64,000 nucleotides of DNA from an uncultured Paludibaculum sp. (lineage in GTDB: Bacteria > Acidobacteriota > Terriglobia > Bryobacterales > Bryobacteraceae), in assembly GCF_963665245.1 (NCBI RefSeq), contig NZ_OY762267.1, positions 248,001-312,000 of the forward strand. The letters run 5' to 3'. The translations under genes and the position numbers were made by a program. Below the pieces are notes generated by a model. The model saw nothing but the letters and a program-made list of their open reading frames with translations, did no database searches and was not told the origin of the DNA. Shown here piece by piece: positions 52,226 through 61,549 of the stretch (positions within the stretch are counted from its first letter, which is position 1; each line of letters opens with the position of its first letter).

Positions 52226-53782
52226 GTGATAGGCATCTTCGATACGGTGGTGATCGTTCTCAGTCTTGTGCTCGTGGTGGGCGCCGTCCTCCGCGCGGCC
52301 GGCAAGAAACAGACCGACGCCGAATACTTCCTGGCCGGACGCGATCTCCGCTGGCCGTTTGTCGGCATGTCGCTGCTGGCCTCCAACATCTCAGCCGAGC
52401 ACGTCGTCGGCCTGGCGGGCGACGGCTACCGCGTCGGTCTGGTCACCGGCGGCTATGAATGGATGGCCGCCTGGTGCCTCATCATTCTCGCCTCGCTCTT
52501 CACGCCTCTCTATCTGCGGCGCCGGATCTACACGATCCCCGAGTTCCTCGAGCACCGCTTCGGCTGGGGTCTCCGCGCCTTCCTCTCCGGCAATCTGCTG
52601 CTGATGAACGTACTCACCAAGAACGCCATCGATCTGTGGGCAGGCTCACTCCTCCTGCATCTCCTCTTCGGCTGGAACCAGACGGCCGTCATGGTCGCAC
52701 TGTCCATCCTTACGGCCCTTTACACCATGAAGGGCGGGCTGCGCGCCGTGGTCTATGCGGACATGGTGCAAGGCACCTGGCTCATCCTCAGCGGCATCGT
52801 CCTCACCATCGTCGGACTGGTGGCCGTCGGTGGCTGGAGCGGCCTCACGGCCCGCGTCGATCCAGGACTCATTCACATGGTGAAGCCGCTCGATTCTGAA
52901 TTGCCCATCACCGGCTTCCTCATCGGGAACCTGTTCGGCGGAATGTTCTATTGGTGCATGGACCAGACCAACGTCCAGCGCGTCCTCGGAGCGCGCTCAG
53001 TCGACGACGGCCAGAAGGGCGCCATCTTCGCCGGCTTTCTGAAGCTGCTCATCCCGTTCATCCTGGTGCTGCCCGGCGTCATCGCCCACGCTCTCTACCC
53101 GAATCTGGCGCGAGCCGACATGGCCTACCCCCGCATGGTCAGCGATCTGCTGCCCGTCGGCCTCCGCGGAGTGGTGCTGGCCGGGCTTATCGCCATCCTC
53201 ATGTCTTCGATGAGCGCCTGCTACAACGCCAGCGCCACGCTCGTCGTCCGCGATTTCTTCATGCGCTGGAGGCCTGGTCTCAGCGACGAGCAGCAGGTGT
53301 CGATAGGTCGAAAAATCACCGTGCTGATGGCCGTGCTCGGCGTGCTCGCGGCTCCTTTGGTGGGCCGATCCGTCACCATCTGGCACTATCTCCAGGTGCT
53401 CTCCGCCTATCTGGGCGTGCCGTTAGGTGCCGTAATCTTCATGGGCCTGCTCTGGAAGCGCGGCAATACCGCGGGCGCCATCGCCGGAGGTTCGGCCGGC
53501 TTCGCGCTAGGACTATTCCTGATGATGGATCAGACGTTCGGTTGGGCGATCGTCTCGCATCCTTACCTGAACTCATTCCTTCACCGCTCGATACTGGTAT
53601 GGCTCCTGGCGGCGATCACAATGGTGGTAGTCAGCCTGGCGACAACGCCACCACTCCAGAGCAAAGTGGAAGGCAATGTGTTCGGTTCCGCCACGGAGCC
53701 GACTGCGGGAGGAACGACCTACCGCCTCTGGGCCGCAGTGCTCTTCGCCTGCACGCTGGTCCTTTGGTGGACCTTCCGCTAA
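52226..53782 (+). CDS. Sodium:solute symporter (SSS family)
   Basis: A 518-residue membrane transporter with about 13-14 TM segments. SSS landmarks are ADAEYFLAGRD-like sequence at the start (TDAEYFLAGRDLRWPFVGMS), LASNISAEHVVGLAGDGYRV, GGLRAVVYADMVQGTWLI and CMDQTNVQRVLGARSVDDGQ. These resemble SGLT-type sugar transporters more than proline carriers, but the substrate is not fixed. The start is GTG 52226. It is convergent with the glycoside-hydrolase-like gene. Confidence 0.9.
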   Translation: MIGIFDTVVIVLSLVLVVGAVLRAAGKKQTDAEYFLAGRDLRWPFVGMSLLASNISAEHVVGLAGDGYRVGLVTGGYEWMAAWCLIILASLFTPLYLRRRIYTIPEFLEHRFGWGLRAFLSGNLLLMNVLTKNAIDLWAGSLLLHLLFGWNQTAVMVALSILTALYTMKGGLRAVVYADMVQGTWLILSGIVLTIVGLVAVGGWSGLTARVDPGLIHMVKPLDSELPITGFLIGNLFGGMFYWCMDQTNVQRVLGARSVDDGQKGAIFAGFLKLLIPFILVLPGVIAHALYPNLARADMAYPRMVSDLLPVGLRGVVLAGLIAILMSSMSACYNASATLVVRDFFMRWRPGLSDEQQVSIGRKITVLMAVLGVLAAPLVGRSVTIWHYLQVLSAYLGVPLGAVIFMGLLWKRGNTAGAIAGGSAGFALGLFLMMDQTFGWAIVSHPYLNSFLHRSILVWLLAAITMVVVSLATTPPLQSKVEGNVFGSATEPTAGGTTYRLWAAVLFACTLVLWWTFR

Positions 53783-53850
53783 GCGGCGGAGGCCGTTCAT
53801 CCTGGAAGGCGCGTCACATACACTCCACTTCGAGCTGGCCTGCGCTCGGC

Positions 53851-53876
53851 CGAGGCGTTCCGCTGGGCACGCCTCG
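53851..53876. terminator. Hairpin between convergent symporter and hydrolase genes
   Basis: A perfect 7-bp stem CGAGGCG/CGCCTCG with a 12-base loop lies 68 bases after the symporter stop and 2 bases before the end of the minus-strand gene. No T run follows on the plus strand; on the minus strand it would lie inside the 3' end region of the transcript. Confidence 0.4.
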
Positions 53877-53877
53877 C

Positions 53878-55407
53878 TCACGCCCCCGCGATCTCAATCC
53901 AGTGGATCGTTCCCCCCACCCGCGCCTGCACATCGATCACAACGCGGCCCGCCGCTCCGTCCGGAATCTCCCAGCAGACGAACCCGCGCTCCGGACCCGG
54001 CTTCAACCCGGTCTCCGCACCCGCCGCCCTGCACTCTTGCCCATTCGCCCGGACCACGCCCACCGTGCCCGCCTCAACTTCCATCCTGACCTTGGCCCGC
54101 CGCAACGCCGGGCCGCAATGCACCCGGAACGCAGCCCACTGCCCGGCCGTGAGCGTCTGCGGTAACTGCGCCGCCGCCGGTTCGCCCGGCGCCGAGGTGT
54201 CCGAGTAGGTCACGACGTGCCGCCTTCCCTTTCCTGCCAGCGTTTCCAACCGCCCGCACGCCCGCAGCAACTCGGGATAGTGCTCTGAGTCCGGCATCTG
54301 CGTCTGCGAGTCCATGTAGTTGAAGAGGTACACCCGGTCCGCCCCACGCTCCAGCAGCGAGGCCGCCGCGCCTCTCACGGTTTCGATTGAGTTCATCTGA
54401 ATCGGCCGGTACGCATGATACGGCCGCAGCAGAAGCTCCAGCCCAGCCGCCAGGGTCACTCGATCCCCGGCCAGCCGTCGCCACAACTCCACCGGCATGT
54501 CGGTCTCGATGCTCGCCCAGAACGGCGTGAATACGAGCAGATCGATCAGTCCCTCGCGCGCCCACAGAGCCCCGTCCATGCCCAGATCAATCGCCGTTTG
54601 AGGACGCGATGGAACACGCGCACCCAGCCCGATCTTGTGACCCCTGCGCTTCGCCCAACTGTCCGCCAGCCTCCGCGTCTGGCGCATGAACTCCGTCAGC
54701 AGCTTGCTACCCGCTGCCTCCTGCCCCGGACTGAAGTGGAAGCCGAACCGCATCCAGTCCAGTTCCAAACCATCCACGTCGTACCGTTCCAGATACTCTT
54801 CCACCAGCCGGAAATGGTACGCTCGCACCTCCTCGTGCGCGAAGTCGAACGCCCGGTCGCGCCAGTCCACCGTTCTCCAGGGCAACCGCCGGAACTGTGG
54901 ATTCTGCCGCCAGAAGGTGCTGTGCATGTAGCTGTCGGGGTCATCGACGTTGTGCAGGTCATTCATCCGCATCGAGACCCACGGTGAGAGACCGCGCATT
55001 CGCGCGCGTTCGATCCATACGGCATATGGATCGATGCCCTGCTGCGCCAACGACCACGCCGTGTGCACCCACTTCCGCGCACTCACCCGGCCCTCGCCCG
55101 TCGTAGACCGGAACAGTGGTTGGTCGTCGGGACCGTCCGGATCGTAACCCTTCCAGATCGGGTCCCAAACCTTGCTGGCGAAGCTCGTCCGCTGCGAACT
55201 CGCGCTGAGCACCAGTTCCCGAACCTGCGTCTCCGCATACTGATCCACGAACGCCGCCACCGACTCCTTCGTGTACGTTTGGCCCGCCCGCGTGAAAAAC
55301 CAGTGGCTGTTGTCCTCATTCAGGCACAACCCCGTTCCCCGCGCCGTGCCAGCCGCCTGAGCGCCAGCCACAGACCCCACGACTTGAACAAACTGCCGTC
55401 GATTCAT
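53878..55407 (-). CDS. Exported glycoside-hydrolase-like protein
   Basis: A 509-residue protein with a Tat-like signal (MNRRQFVQVVGSVAGAQAAG). The body reads as a TIM-barrel glycosidase relative: FVDQYAETQVRELVLSASSQ, an RMRGLSPWVSMRMND strand, and VDGLELDWMRFGFHF, where the Glu/Asp are candidate catalytic residues. A C-terminal beta domain starts near residue 430. It resembles proteins labelled glycosyl hydrolase-like without a characterised substrate. It faces the SSS symporter, so a sugar route is a possible link. Confidence 0.72.
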   Translation of the reverse strand: MNRRQFVQVVGSVAGAQAAGTARGTGLCLNEDNSHWFFTRAGQTYTKESVAAFVDQYAETQVRELVLSASSQRTSFASKVWDPIWKGYDPDGPDDQPLFRSTTGEGRVSARKWVHTAWSLAQQGIDPYAVWIERARMRGLSPWVSMRMNDLHNVDDPDSYMHSTFWRQNPQFRRLPWRTVDWRDRAFDFAHEEVRAYHFRLVEEYLERYDVDGLELDWMRFGFHFSPGQEAAGSKLLTEFMRQTRRLADSWAKRRGHKIGLGARVPSRPQTAIDLGMDGALWAREGLIDLLVFTPFWASIETDMPVELWRRLAGDRVTLAAGLELLLRPYHAYRPIQMNSIETVRGAAASLLERGADRVYLFNYMDSQTQMPDSEHYPELLRACGRLETLAGKGRRHVVTYSDTSAPGEPAAAQLPQTLTAGQWAAFRVHCGPALRRAKVRMEVEAGTVGVVRANGQECRAAGAETGLKPGPERGFVCWEIPDGAAGRVVIDVQARVGGTIHWIEIAGA

Positions 55408-55473
55408 ACCGATCAGCTTAGTCGATTAGCCACGGTCCGCAGAAATCGAATCCGTACGAAAATCAACGGCAAG

Positions 55474-57726
55474 CTACCGGAACTGCTCCACCATATACAG
55501 GTCGCTCGCCACCGGTTCCGCGAGGGATACGAACACCGACTTCCCGTCGGGTGCCACCGCGAGGCCGGCGTCACCGACGAGCGGCCGATTGGGCAAATTA
55601 GCCAGATGGGTTTCCCGCCGCGTGCCGAGGTCGAAGGAGCGCAGCGGATAAGGCGGCTTGACGCCCGCAAAAACGATAGTGTCGTTGTGGATGCGCCAGT
55701 TACCCCACATGCCTGCGTCGAGTTTCTCGAACACGACCTGCTCGGCCCCTCCCTTCACCGGAACGCGGCAGATGGCGCTGCCGCCACGATCCTTCGTGTA
55801 GTAGACCCAGTCCCCATCGGCGGACTCCCAGGCTCCAAAGCCTCCGCCCCGGGTGACTTGAACGGCTGGGGCGCCGCTGACAGGACGCTTCCATATCTGC
55901 CAAATGCCCTTGGTGTTCACCGAGTAGTAGATGGTGCGGCCGTCGTGCGACCAACTGGGGACAACTTCGTCGGAGCTCTCGCTGGTGAAGCGGCGCAACT
56001 GCCCGTTGTCCGCGTTGACGATGAAGATGTCCGAGTCCTCGCCCGTGCGCGAGTCCAGCGCGATGGAATGCCCGTCGGGCGACCAGCGGGGGCAGCCCGT
56101 GAGAGTCCTGCCAAAGCGAGTGAGGCGGCGCGGTGCCGTTCCGTGGATATCCGATACCCAGATTTCGTCGGTGCCGCTGCGATCGCTGCGGAACGCGATG
56201 CGGCGGCCGTCCGGAGCGATGTCGGGGCTGACGTCGGTGAGGGTGGAGGAGAGTACGAGCTCAGGGTTACCCGCCGGCAGCGGCACGCGCCAGACGCGAA
56301 TGGGCTGGCGGGGACTGGCGAAGACCAGCCGGTTTCCGGCGCGGGCAACGCGGGGATGGCGAGCCATGACAGTGCCATCGGTAAGGCGCCGGGGTTCGCC
56401 GCCAGTGGCCGGAACGCGCCAAAGGCTGCGCTGGCTGGCAAAAACCAAGGCCGTGCCATCGGCGGTCCAGGTGTGACCCAGCAAGGAGTGGGGCCCTGTG
56501 GTCAGCCGGTTGATACGCCCCGAACCCAGGTCAAGGACGCTGAGTTGGTCCACGCCATGGCTGAGCGCCTCGCGGAAGGCGATGCTCCGCCCGTCGGGGG
56601 AGAAGGCCGGTTCGTAGTGGCCCAGGATCTGTTCCGGACTCGAGGTGATGCGCGTCATCACCCCGTTGACTGTAGAGATTAGGACCAAATTACGACGGTC
56701 GGTGGCCGCGATGGATTTCCCGTCCGGGGACCAATCAATGAGGACAATCGGGCCAACCGGACTAGGCGGAGACTCGACCTCGGCACGGCGGACGATCTCG
56801 CGCGTGGCGAGATCCATCACGAAGACACCCAGATGGTCAGGGCTCGTCGGACGGAGGAAGGCGATTTCGCGGCCACCGGGCGACCAGACGGGGCTCGATA
56901 CGTCGCCCTCAGCCTCCTTGGTGAGGAGTACCGGAGAGAAGCCGCCGACGTTCTGGACGTAGATGTTGCGGCGGCCGGTCTCTGAACCGGTCCACAGGAA
57001 CGCAACCTTGGTGCCGTCAGGGGAGAATGCGGGCTGCAACTCAGCCCCCGGCAGGCTGGTGAAGTTGCGAACGTCGAGCGGAGCCGGACCGGGCCGGGAC
57101 GCGGCCATTCTCCACACCACGACAATCAGTGCCGCCACGGCGAGAAGGGCTATCCCTACGATGCGCGGTGAGAATGCCAGGCGCGCGGGGGCCACTGGGG
57201 GCAGGGGCGGGTCCGGCGAAACCGTCGGCGAGAGGGCCGGCGAATCTTCTAGCGTAGGTGCAGATTCGGACCGCGGACTGGGAGAGTTCCGGCGTTTCAG
57301 GCCCGGAATCCCGATTTTGGAAGCCGTAGCGGCGAGCGCACCAGGTTTGCGCGGGCTCCGGACGGCCTCAAAGGACGTTACATAACCTCCTTTGGGGAGG
57401 TTAACGCGGATAGAATCGTCCTTACCCTCGCGCTCGTAGTAGGCGGCCAACTTCTCCCGCAAACGGCGGGCTTCGATCCGGACAATCGGATCCGACTTGG
57501 GGTCGTACGTGGCCGGCCTGTCAAACACCGCGCCGCCGATCACGCTCTCCTTCAACCGCGCAAGATCTTGAGCCAGCGTGTGTTCCACGGCATATGCGAG
57601 GAAACGACGCATTCTTTCAGACCTGGCGAACTCTTCACTGGCCAGGATTTTCTGCAATTCCCGAAGCACGGCGTCGCGGATGTCGGAACCATCGCCCGGA
57701 GAAGCCTCGGGACGAGTAACCTGCAT
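55474..57726 (-). CDS. Membrane-anchored TolB-like propeller protein with cytoplasmic N-terminal domain
   Basis: A 750-residue protein with CadC-like topology. The cytoplasmic residues 17-120 (SEEFARSERMRRFLAYAVEH, YDPKSDPIVRIEARRLREKL, LPKGGYVTSFE) form a domain common in Acidobacteria that recalls the wing end of OmpR-type regulators. A Pro/Ser-rich linker leads to one TM at about 188-207. The periplasmic part is a TolB-like beta propeller with repeated FSPDG and SPDGK blades (PAFSPDGRSIAFREALSHG, RIAFRSDRSGTDEIWVSDIH). It is divergent from a TonB receptor across 169 bp, which suggests a sensor-regulator for that receptor. Confidence 0.82.
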   Translation of the reverse strand: MQVTRPEASPGDGSDIRDAVLRELQKILASEEFARSERMRRFLAYAVEHTLAQDLARLKESVIGGAVFDRPATYDPKSDPIVRIEARRLREKLAAYYEREGKDDSIRVNLPKGGYVTSFEAVRSPRKPGALAATASKIGIPGLKRRNSPSPRSESAPTLEDSPALSPTVSPDPPLPPVAPARLAFSPRIVGIALLAVAALIVVVWRMAASRPGPAPLDVRNFTSLPGAELQPAFSPDGTKVAFLWTGSETGRRNIYVQNVGGFSPVLLTKEAEGDVSSPVWSPGGREIAFLRPTSPDHLGVFVMDLATREIVRRAEVESPPSPVGPIVLIDWSPDGKSIAATDRRNLVLISTVNGVMTRITSSPEQILGHYEPAFSPDGRSIAFREALSHGVDQLSVLDLGSGRINRLTTGPHSLLGHTWTADGTALVFASQRSLWRVPATGGEPRRLTDGTVMARHPRVARAGNRLVFASPRQPIRVWRVPLPAGNPELVLSSTLTDVSPDIAPDGRRIAFRSDRSGTDEIWVSDIHGTAPRRLTRFGRTLTGCPRWSPDGHSIALDSRTGEDSDIFIVNADNGQLRRFTSESSDEVVPSWSHDGRTIYYSVNTKGIWQIWKRPVSGAPAVQVTRGGGFGAWESADGDWVYYTKDRGGSAICRVPVKGGAEQVVFEKLDAGMWGNWRIHNDTIVFAGVKPPYPLRSFDLGTRRETHLANLPNRPLVGDAGLAVAPDGKSVFVSLAEPVASDLYMVEQFR

Positions 57727-57895
57727 TCTCTTACCTCGTCATTACTTCCGGATTACTCCCCGTATATTTACTCGCTTTTTACAATGTTAGCAGTATGCAC
57801 GGGGGTCGCGCTTGGAGCGGTGGTGCCATGTCCGGCACCGCGTTTCCTGGTTGACGCGATCAGTTTGCACAACTCCAATTCAAACGGAGAACTCC

Positions 57896-60800
57896 ATGTC
57901 TATTCTTCGTACAGGACAGTTGCGACGGGCCTGGTTGCTCGTTGCCGCAGTGGTCCTGTCTTCCGCAATCTTACTCGGACAATCGGATAACGCCAGCGTG
58001 TCGGGTTTCGTGAGAGACCCGTCCGGCGGCGCTGTGCCCGCAGTCCGGGTCGTCCTCACCAACGAAGCCACGGGCGCCGAACGCGAAACAAAGACCGGCG
58101 ACAACGGGTATTACATCTTTACCCCTGTCCCCTCCGGCACTTACACGGTCTCGGCTGAGCTCACTGGCTTCAAGAAGACCAACCGGACCAAGAATAAGAT
58201 CGACGCCAACATGGCGGCAGGTATCGACCTGACGCTGGAGGTTGGCGATCTGACCCAGTCGGTGGACGTAGTTGCCTCCGCCACCCGCATCCAGACCGAC
58301 ACGGCCGCTCTCGGCCGCGTTGTGGACCGGGCGCAATTTGAATCCATTCAGGTGACGGGCCGCAACCCGATGTACCTGGCACTCCTGAAGCCTGGCGTTA
58401 CCGGTCAGTCCGTGACCGGCGGCGGCTTCGGCATGGCGAACATCGCCAACATTAACGGTACGCGTTCCTCCGACAGCACGGTGACTACCGACGGCGCGGT
58501 CGGCCTGCGCACTCGTGGTGCCGACGGCACCGCCATCGGCGCCGCCGACATGGACGCAGTGGCCGAAATCCAGATCCTGACGTCGGCCTTCCCGGCCGAA
58601 TACGGCCGCTCCATCGGCGGCCAGGTCCGCATCATCACCCGCAGCGGTGGCCAGCAGTTCCACGGCTCCCTGTATGAGTACTTCCGGAACTCGGCACTGA
58701 ACGCGAACTCCTGGGACCGCAACCGCAACTCGAGCCCGGCGATCAGCAGCAGCCCCTCGCCGTTCCGCTACAACCAGTTCGGGTACAACGTTAACGGTCC
58801 GGTATACATTCCGGGCAAGTGGAATACGGACAAGAGCAAGCTGTTCTTCCTGTTCAGTCAGGAATACGTCCGCCAGCGCAACACCGCCAGCACGACGCAG
58901 ACCGTGGCGACGGCGGCCATGCGGCAAGGTGATTTCAGTGAACTGCTGAACCCGGCCAACACATTCTATACGGGCGCAAAGCAGCTCCTCGATCCGACCA
59001 CGGGAGATCCCCTTGTCGGCAACATCATTCCGAAATCGCGTCTCAGCGCGAACGGCGTGGGTATCCTCAGTGCATCCCAGTTGCCGACGCCCGGCTTCCT
59101 CAGCGGTAGCAACAACTACTACTCGGCCGCCGGCGCTCCGACGAATCAACGGAAAGAGACCTACTCCGTCGACTTCAACCCTTCCAGCAACCACCAGTTC
59201 CGTTTCCGCAGCATGGTCTACAGCTATTGGGACTATTCGCCGTTCGATGGCAGCGGCCACACACCCCGTATCTTCGACCGCCCAAACAAGAGCTTCTCTC
59301 TGAACTACATCTGGACTGTGGGCCCCACCATGGTCAACGAACTGCTGGCAACCACCAGCGTCGACCAGGTGTTCATCGGCATCGACACCAGCACAGGTGT
59401 ATTCGACCGGACGAAGTGCGGGATCAACTACCCCTACATCTTCCCGGACCGCAAGGAGATCACCAACAAGATCCCGACTGCGTCGATCGCCGGTTTCACG
59501 GGCATCAACGGTGGGCCGTACCCGGCCAAGTCGGCCGGCCCCATCTACATGCTGTCCGACAACTTCACCGTCATCAAGAACACCCACACCATCAAGTTCG
59601 GCGGCCTGTATGAGCGCGCCGGGCAGAACGACTTTGACCAGATCAACGTGACGGGCGTTCCTGGTGGCACCAACAACCAGAACGGCCGCTTCGAATTCAA
59701 CGACGGTTCGTTCACGGGTCTCGCTGTCGCCAACGCGGCAATGGGCCTGTTCAGCAACTACGCCGAACTCGGCGCGCGCCCCTACACACCGTACCGCTCG
59801 CACATGTTTGAATGGTTCGCCCAGGATTCCTGGAAGGTGACCGACAAGCTGCGCCTCGAAATCGGTGTACGGCACAGCATCATCCAGCCGTACTACAGCC
59901 AGTGGCGCAACATGGCAGTGTTCGATCCGGGCTCCTACGACTCCTCGAAGGCAGTCGTGCAGGATCCCAAGAACGGTGCCATTCTCAGCGGCAACTACCT
60001 CAACGGCATGATCATCCCCGGTGACGGCTGGCCGGATTCGGCCAAGGGCCGCGTCCCGATCGCCGACAGCGGCGAGTACAACTCGCTGTTCAAGGGCAAC
60101 AAGGAATACTCGCAGATCCACTACGGCGACTTCCAGCCCCGTCTGGGCATCGCCTACACGATCACCCCCAAGATGGTGGTCCGCGCTGGCGGCGGTCGTT
60201 TCTACACCCGCACCGGCGTCAGCGACTCCGTCTTCCTGGGCGCCAATGCGCCGTTCCAGCCGAACGCCTCCGTGGCCAACGGCAGCGTGGACAACCCCGG
60301 TGCGGCGGCGGCCAACGCGCGCCTGCCGCTGTTTGTGACGACGCAGGATCCCATCTTCCGGATGCCGAGCGCCTGGAGTTGGAATACGACGGTCGAGCGC
60401 GAACTGCCCTGGGCAACGACCGTGGAAGTTTCCTATGTCGGCCGCCGCGGCCTCCACCTGCAGCGTGAGCGCAACATCAACCAGTTGATGCCGGGCACAC
60501 TGCAGAACAGTACGTCTTACGTCGATACGCTGCGGCCTTACAAGGGCTATGCAACGATCCGCGTGACCAACAACGAAGCATCCTCCACCTACAACGCCCT
60601 GCAGGTCAGTGTGAACCGCCGGTTCAGCAAGGGCTTGAGCTATGGCCTGGCCTATACCTACGGCAAGTCGACCGACGACGCCTCGGGTAGCCGCACCATC
60701 CTGCCGAACGCCTATGACGCCAGCACCTTCTGGGGTCCGTCGGACTTCGACGTCCGCCAGATGCTGGTGGTCAACTTCATCTACGAACTGCCGTTCTTCA

Positions 60801-61318
60801 AGAACAACAACCTGACCGGCAAGCTCCTGGGTGGCTGGCAACTTTCGAGCGTCAACCAGTTCCAGACCGGCACTCCGTTCACGGTTTCCACCAGCCAGGA
60901 CGTGGCTGGCGTGGGCACCGGCAGCGGCAACCAGATCTGGGACATCAAGGGCGACGCCAAGCTCGACGGCGGCGACCGCAAGTTCGCCGACTGGACTGGT
61001 GCGAACGCCTACTGGTTCCGTGTAACCAACACCGACGGCACTGCCCTCTTCCAGCGGGCAGCGGCCGGCACGTTCACGACCCAGAACAACCGCAACAAGT
61101 ACTACCGGCCGGGCTCGCAGAGCTGGAACGTGGCGCTGTTCAAAGCATTCAGCATCACGGAACAGCAGAAGGTACAGTTCCGCGCCGAGATGTACAACTT
61201 CCCGAACCACCCGAACCTGGACGCTCCGGTAACGGATCCGACCAACTCGGCATTCGGCAAGGTGACAACCAAGAGCAGCAACCGGACAATGCAGCTCAGC
61301 CTGCGTTATTCGTTCTAA
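57896..61318 (+). CDS. TonB-dependent receptor, Oar-like
   Basis: A 1140-residue outer-membrane receptor, paralogous to the one at 34201. The signal peptide ends LLVAAVVLSSAILLGQ. The CarboxypepD_reg-like domain (SVSGFVRDPSGGAVPAVRVV, TGDNGYYIFTPVPSGTYTVS) covers residues about 30-115. A plug domain with AEYGRSIGGQVRIITRSGGQ and QFHGS follows, then a beta barrel ending in LSLRYSF. ATG 57896 has GGAGA 5 bases upstream. The substrate is unknown. A strong intrinsic terminator follows at 61351. Confidence 0.9.
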   Translation: MSILRTGQLRRAWLLVAAVVLSSAILLGQSDNASVSGFVRDPSGGAVPAVRVVLTNEATGAERETKTGDNGYYIFTPVPSGTYTVSAELTGFKKTNRTKNKIDANMAAGIDLTLEVGDLTQSVDVVASATRIQTDTAALGRVVDRAQFESIQVTGRNPMYLALLKPGVTGQSVTGGGFGMANIANINGTRSSDSTVTTDGAVGLRTRGADGTAIGAADMDAVAEIQILTSAFPAEYGRSIGGQVRIITRSGGQQFHGSLYEYFRNSALNANSWDRNRNSSPAISSSPSPFRYNQFGYNVNGPVYIPGKWNTDKSKLFFLFSQEYVRQRNTASTTQTVATAAMRQGDFSELLNPANTFYTGAKQLLDPTTGDPLVGNIIPKSRLSANGVGILSASQLPTPGFLSGSNNYYSAAGAPTNQRKETYSVDFNPSSNHQFRFRSMVYSYWDYSPFDGSGHTPRIFDRPNKSFSLNYIWTVGPTMVNELLATTSVDQVFIGIDTSTGVFDRTKCGINYPYIFPDRKEITNKIPTASIAGFTGINGGPYPAKSAGPIYMLSDNFTVIKNTHTIKFGGLYERAGQNDFDQINVTGVPGGTNNQNGRFEFNDGSFTGLAVANAAMGLFSNYAELGARPYTPYRSHMFEWFAQDSWKVTDKLRLEIGVRHSIIQPYYSQWRNMAVFDPGSYDSSKAVVQDPKNGAILSGNYLNGMIIPGDGWPDSAKGRVPIADSGEYNSLFKGNKEYSQIHYGDFQPRLGIAYTITPKMVVRAGGGRFYTRTGVSDSVFLGANAPFQPNASVANGSVDNPGAAAANARLPLFVTTQDPIFRMPSAWSWNTTVERELPWATTVEVSYVGRRGLHLQRERNINQLMPGTLQNSTSYVDTLRPYKGYATIRVTNNEASSTYNALQVSVNRRFSKGLSYGLAYTYGKSTDDASGSRTILPNAYDASTFWGPSDFDVRQMLVVNFIYELPFFKNNNLTGKLLGGWQLSSVNQFQTGTPFTVSTSQDVAGVGTGSGNQIWDIKGDAKLDGGDRKFADWTGANAYWFRVTNTDGTALFQRAAAGTFTTQNNRNKYYRPGSQSWNVALFKAFSITEQQKVQFRAEMYNFPNHPNLDAPVTDPTNSAFGKVTTKSSNRTMQLSLRYSF

Positions 61319-61350
61319 CCAAACACTACGTCCACAAGACGTGACCCATC

Positions 61351-61392
61351 GGCCGGTCCCCGCCACAGAGCGGGGCCGGCCGGTTTCTTTTT
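61351..61392 (+). terminator. Strong intrinsic terminator of the TonB receptor gene
   Basis: GGCCGGTCCCCGC and GCGGGGCCGGCC form a 12-bp GC-rich stem with one bulged T and a 6-base loop, followed by GGTTTCTTTTT. It starts 33 bases after the receptor stop. This is the clearest intrinsic terminator in the window. Confidence 0.85.
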
Positions 61393-61549
61393 GGAGGGGC
61401 GATCCTTGGGTCGATTTCGTAGACGATTGGTTCTTCGCGGAGAGACCGGTCATTCCGGCAAGCGCCTAGGGTGTCCAACTTCGTCAGGTGCTGCCCATCG
61501 CCGCCTTCAGTGGGGGAAACGGGAAGTGCGTGAGCGGCGTCCATTGTCC

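Noticed and set aside
55063..56682. A 539-codon plus-strand frame across two minus-strand genes
   Set aside because: It spans the glycoside-hydrolase-like and TolB-like genes and the gap between them; no domain is seen.
57971..61453. A 1160-codon open frame on the minus strand opposite the second TonB receptor
   Set aside because: It mirrors the receptor gene almost exactly, has no signal peptide or domain, and is rich in Val, Ala, Gly, Arg and His, as expected for antisense of a GC-rich, Asn/Thr-rich barrel. The receptor on the plus strand has clear domains.
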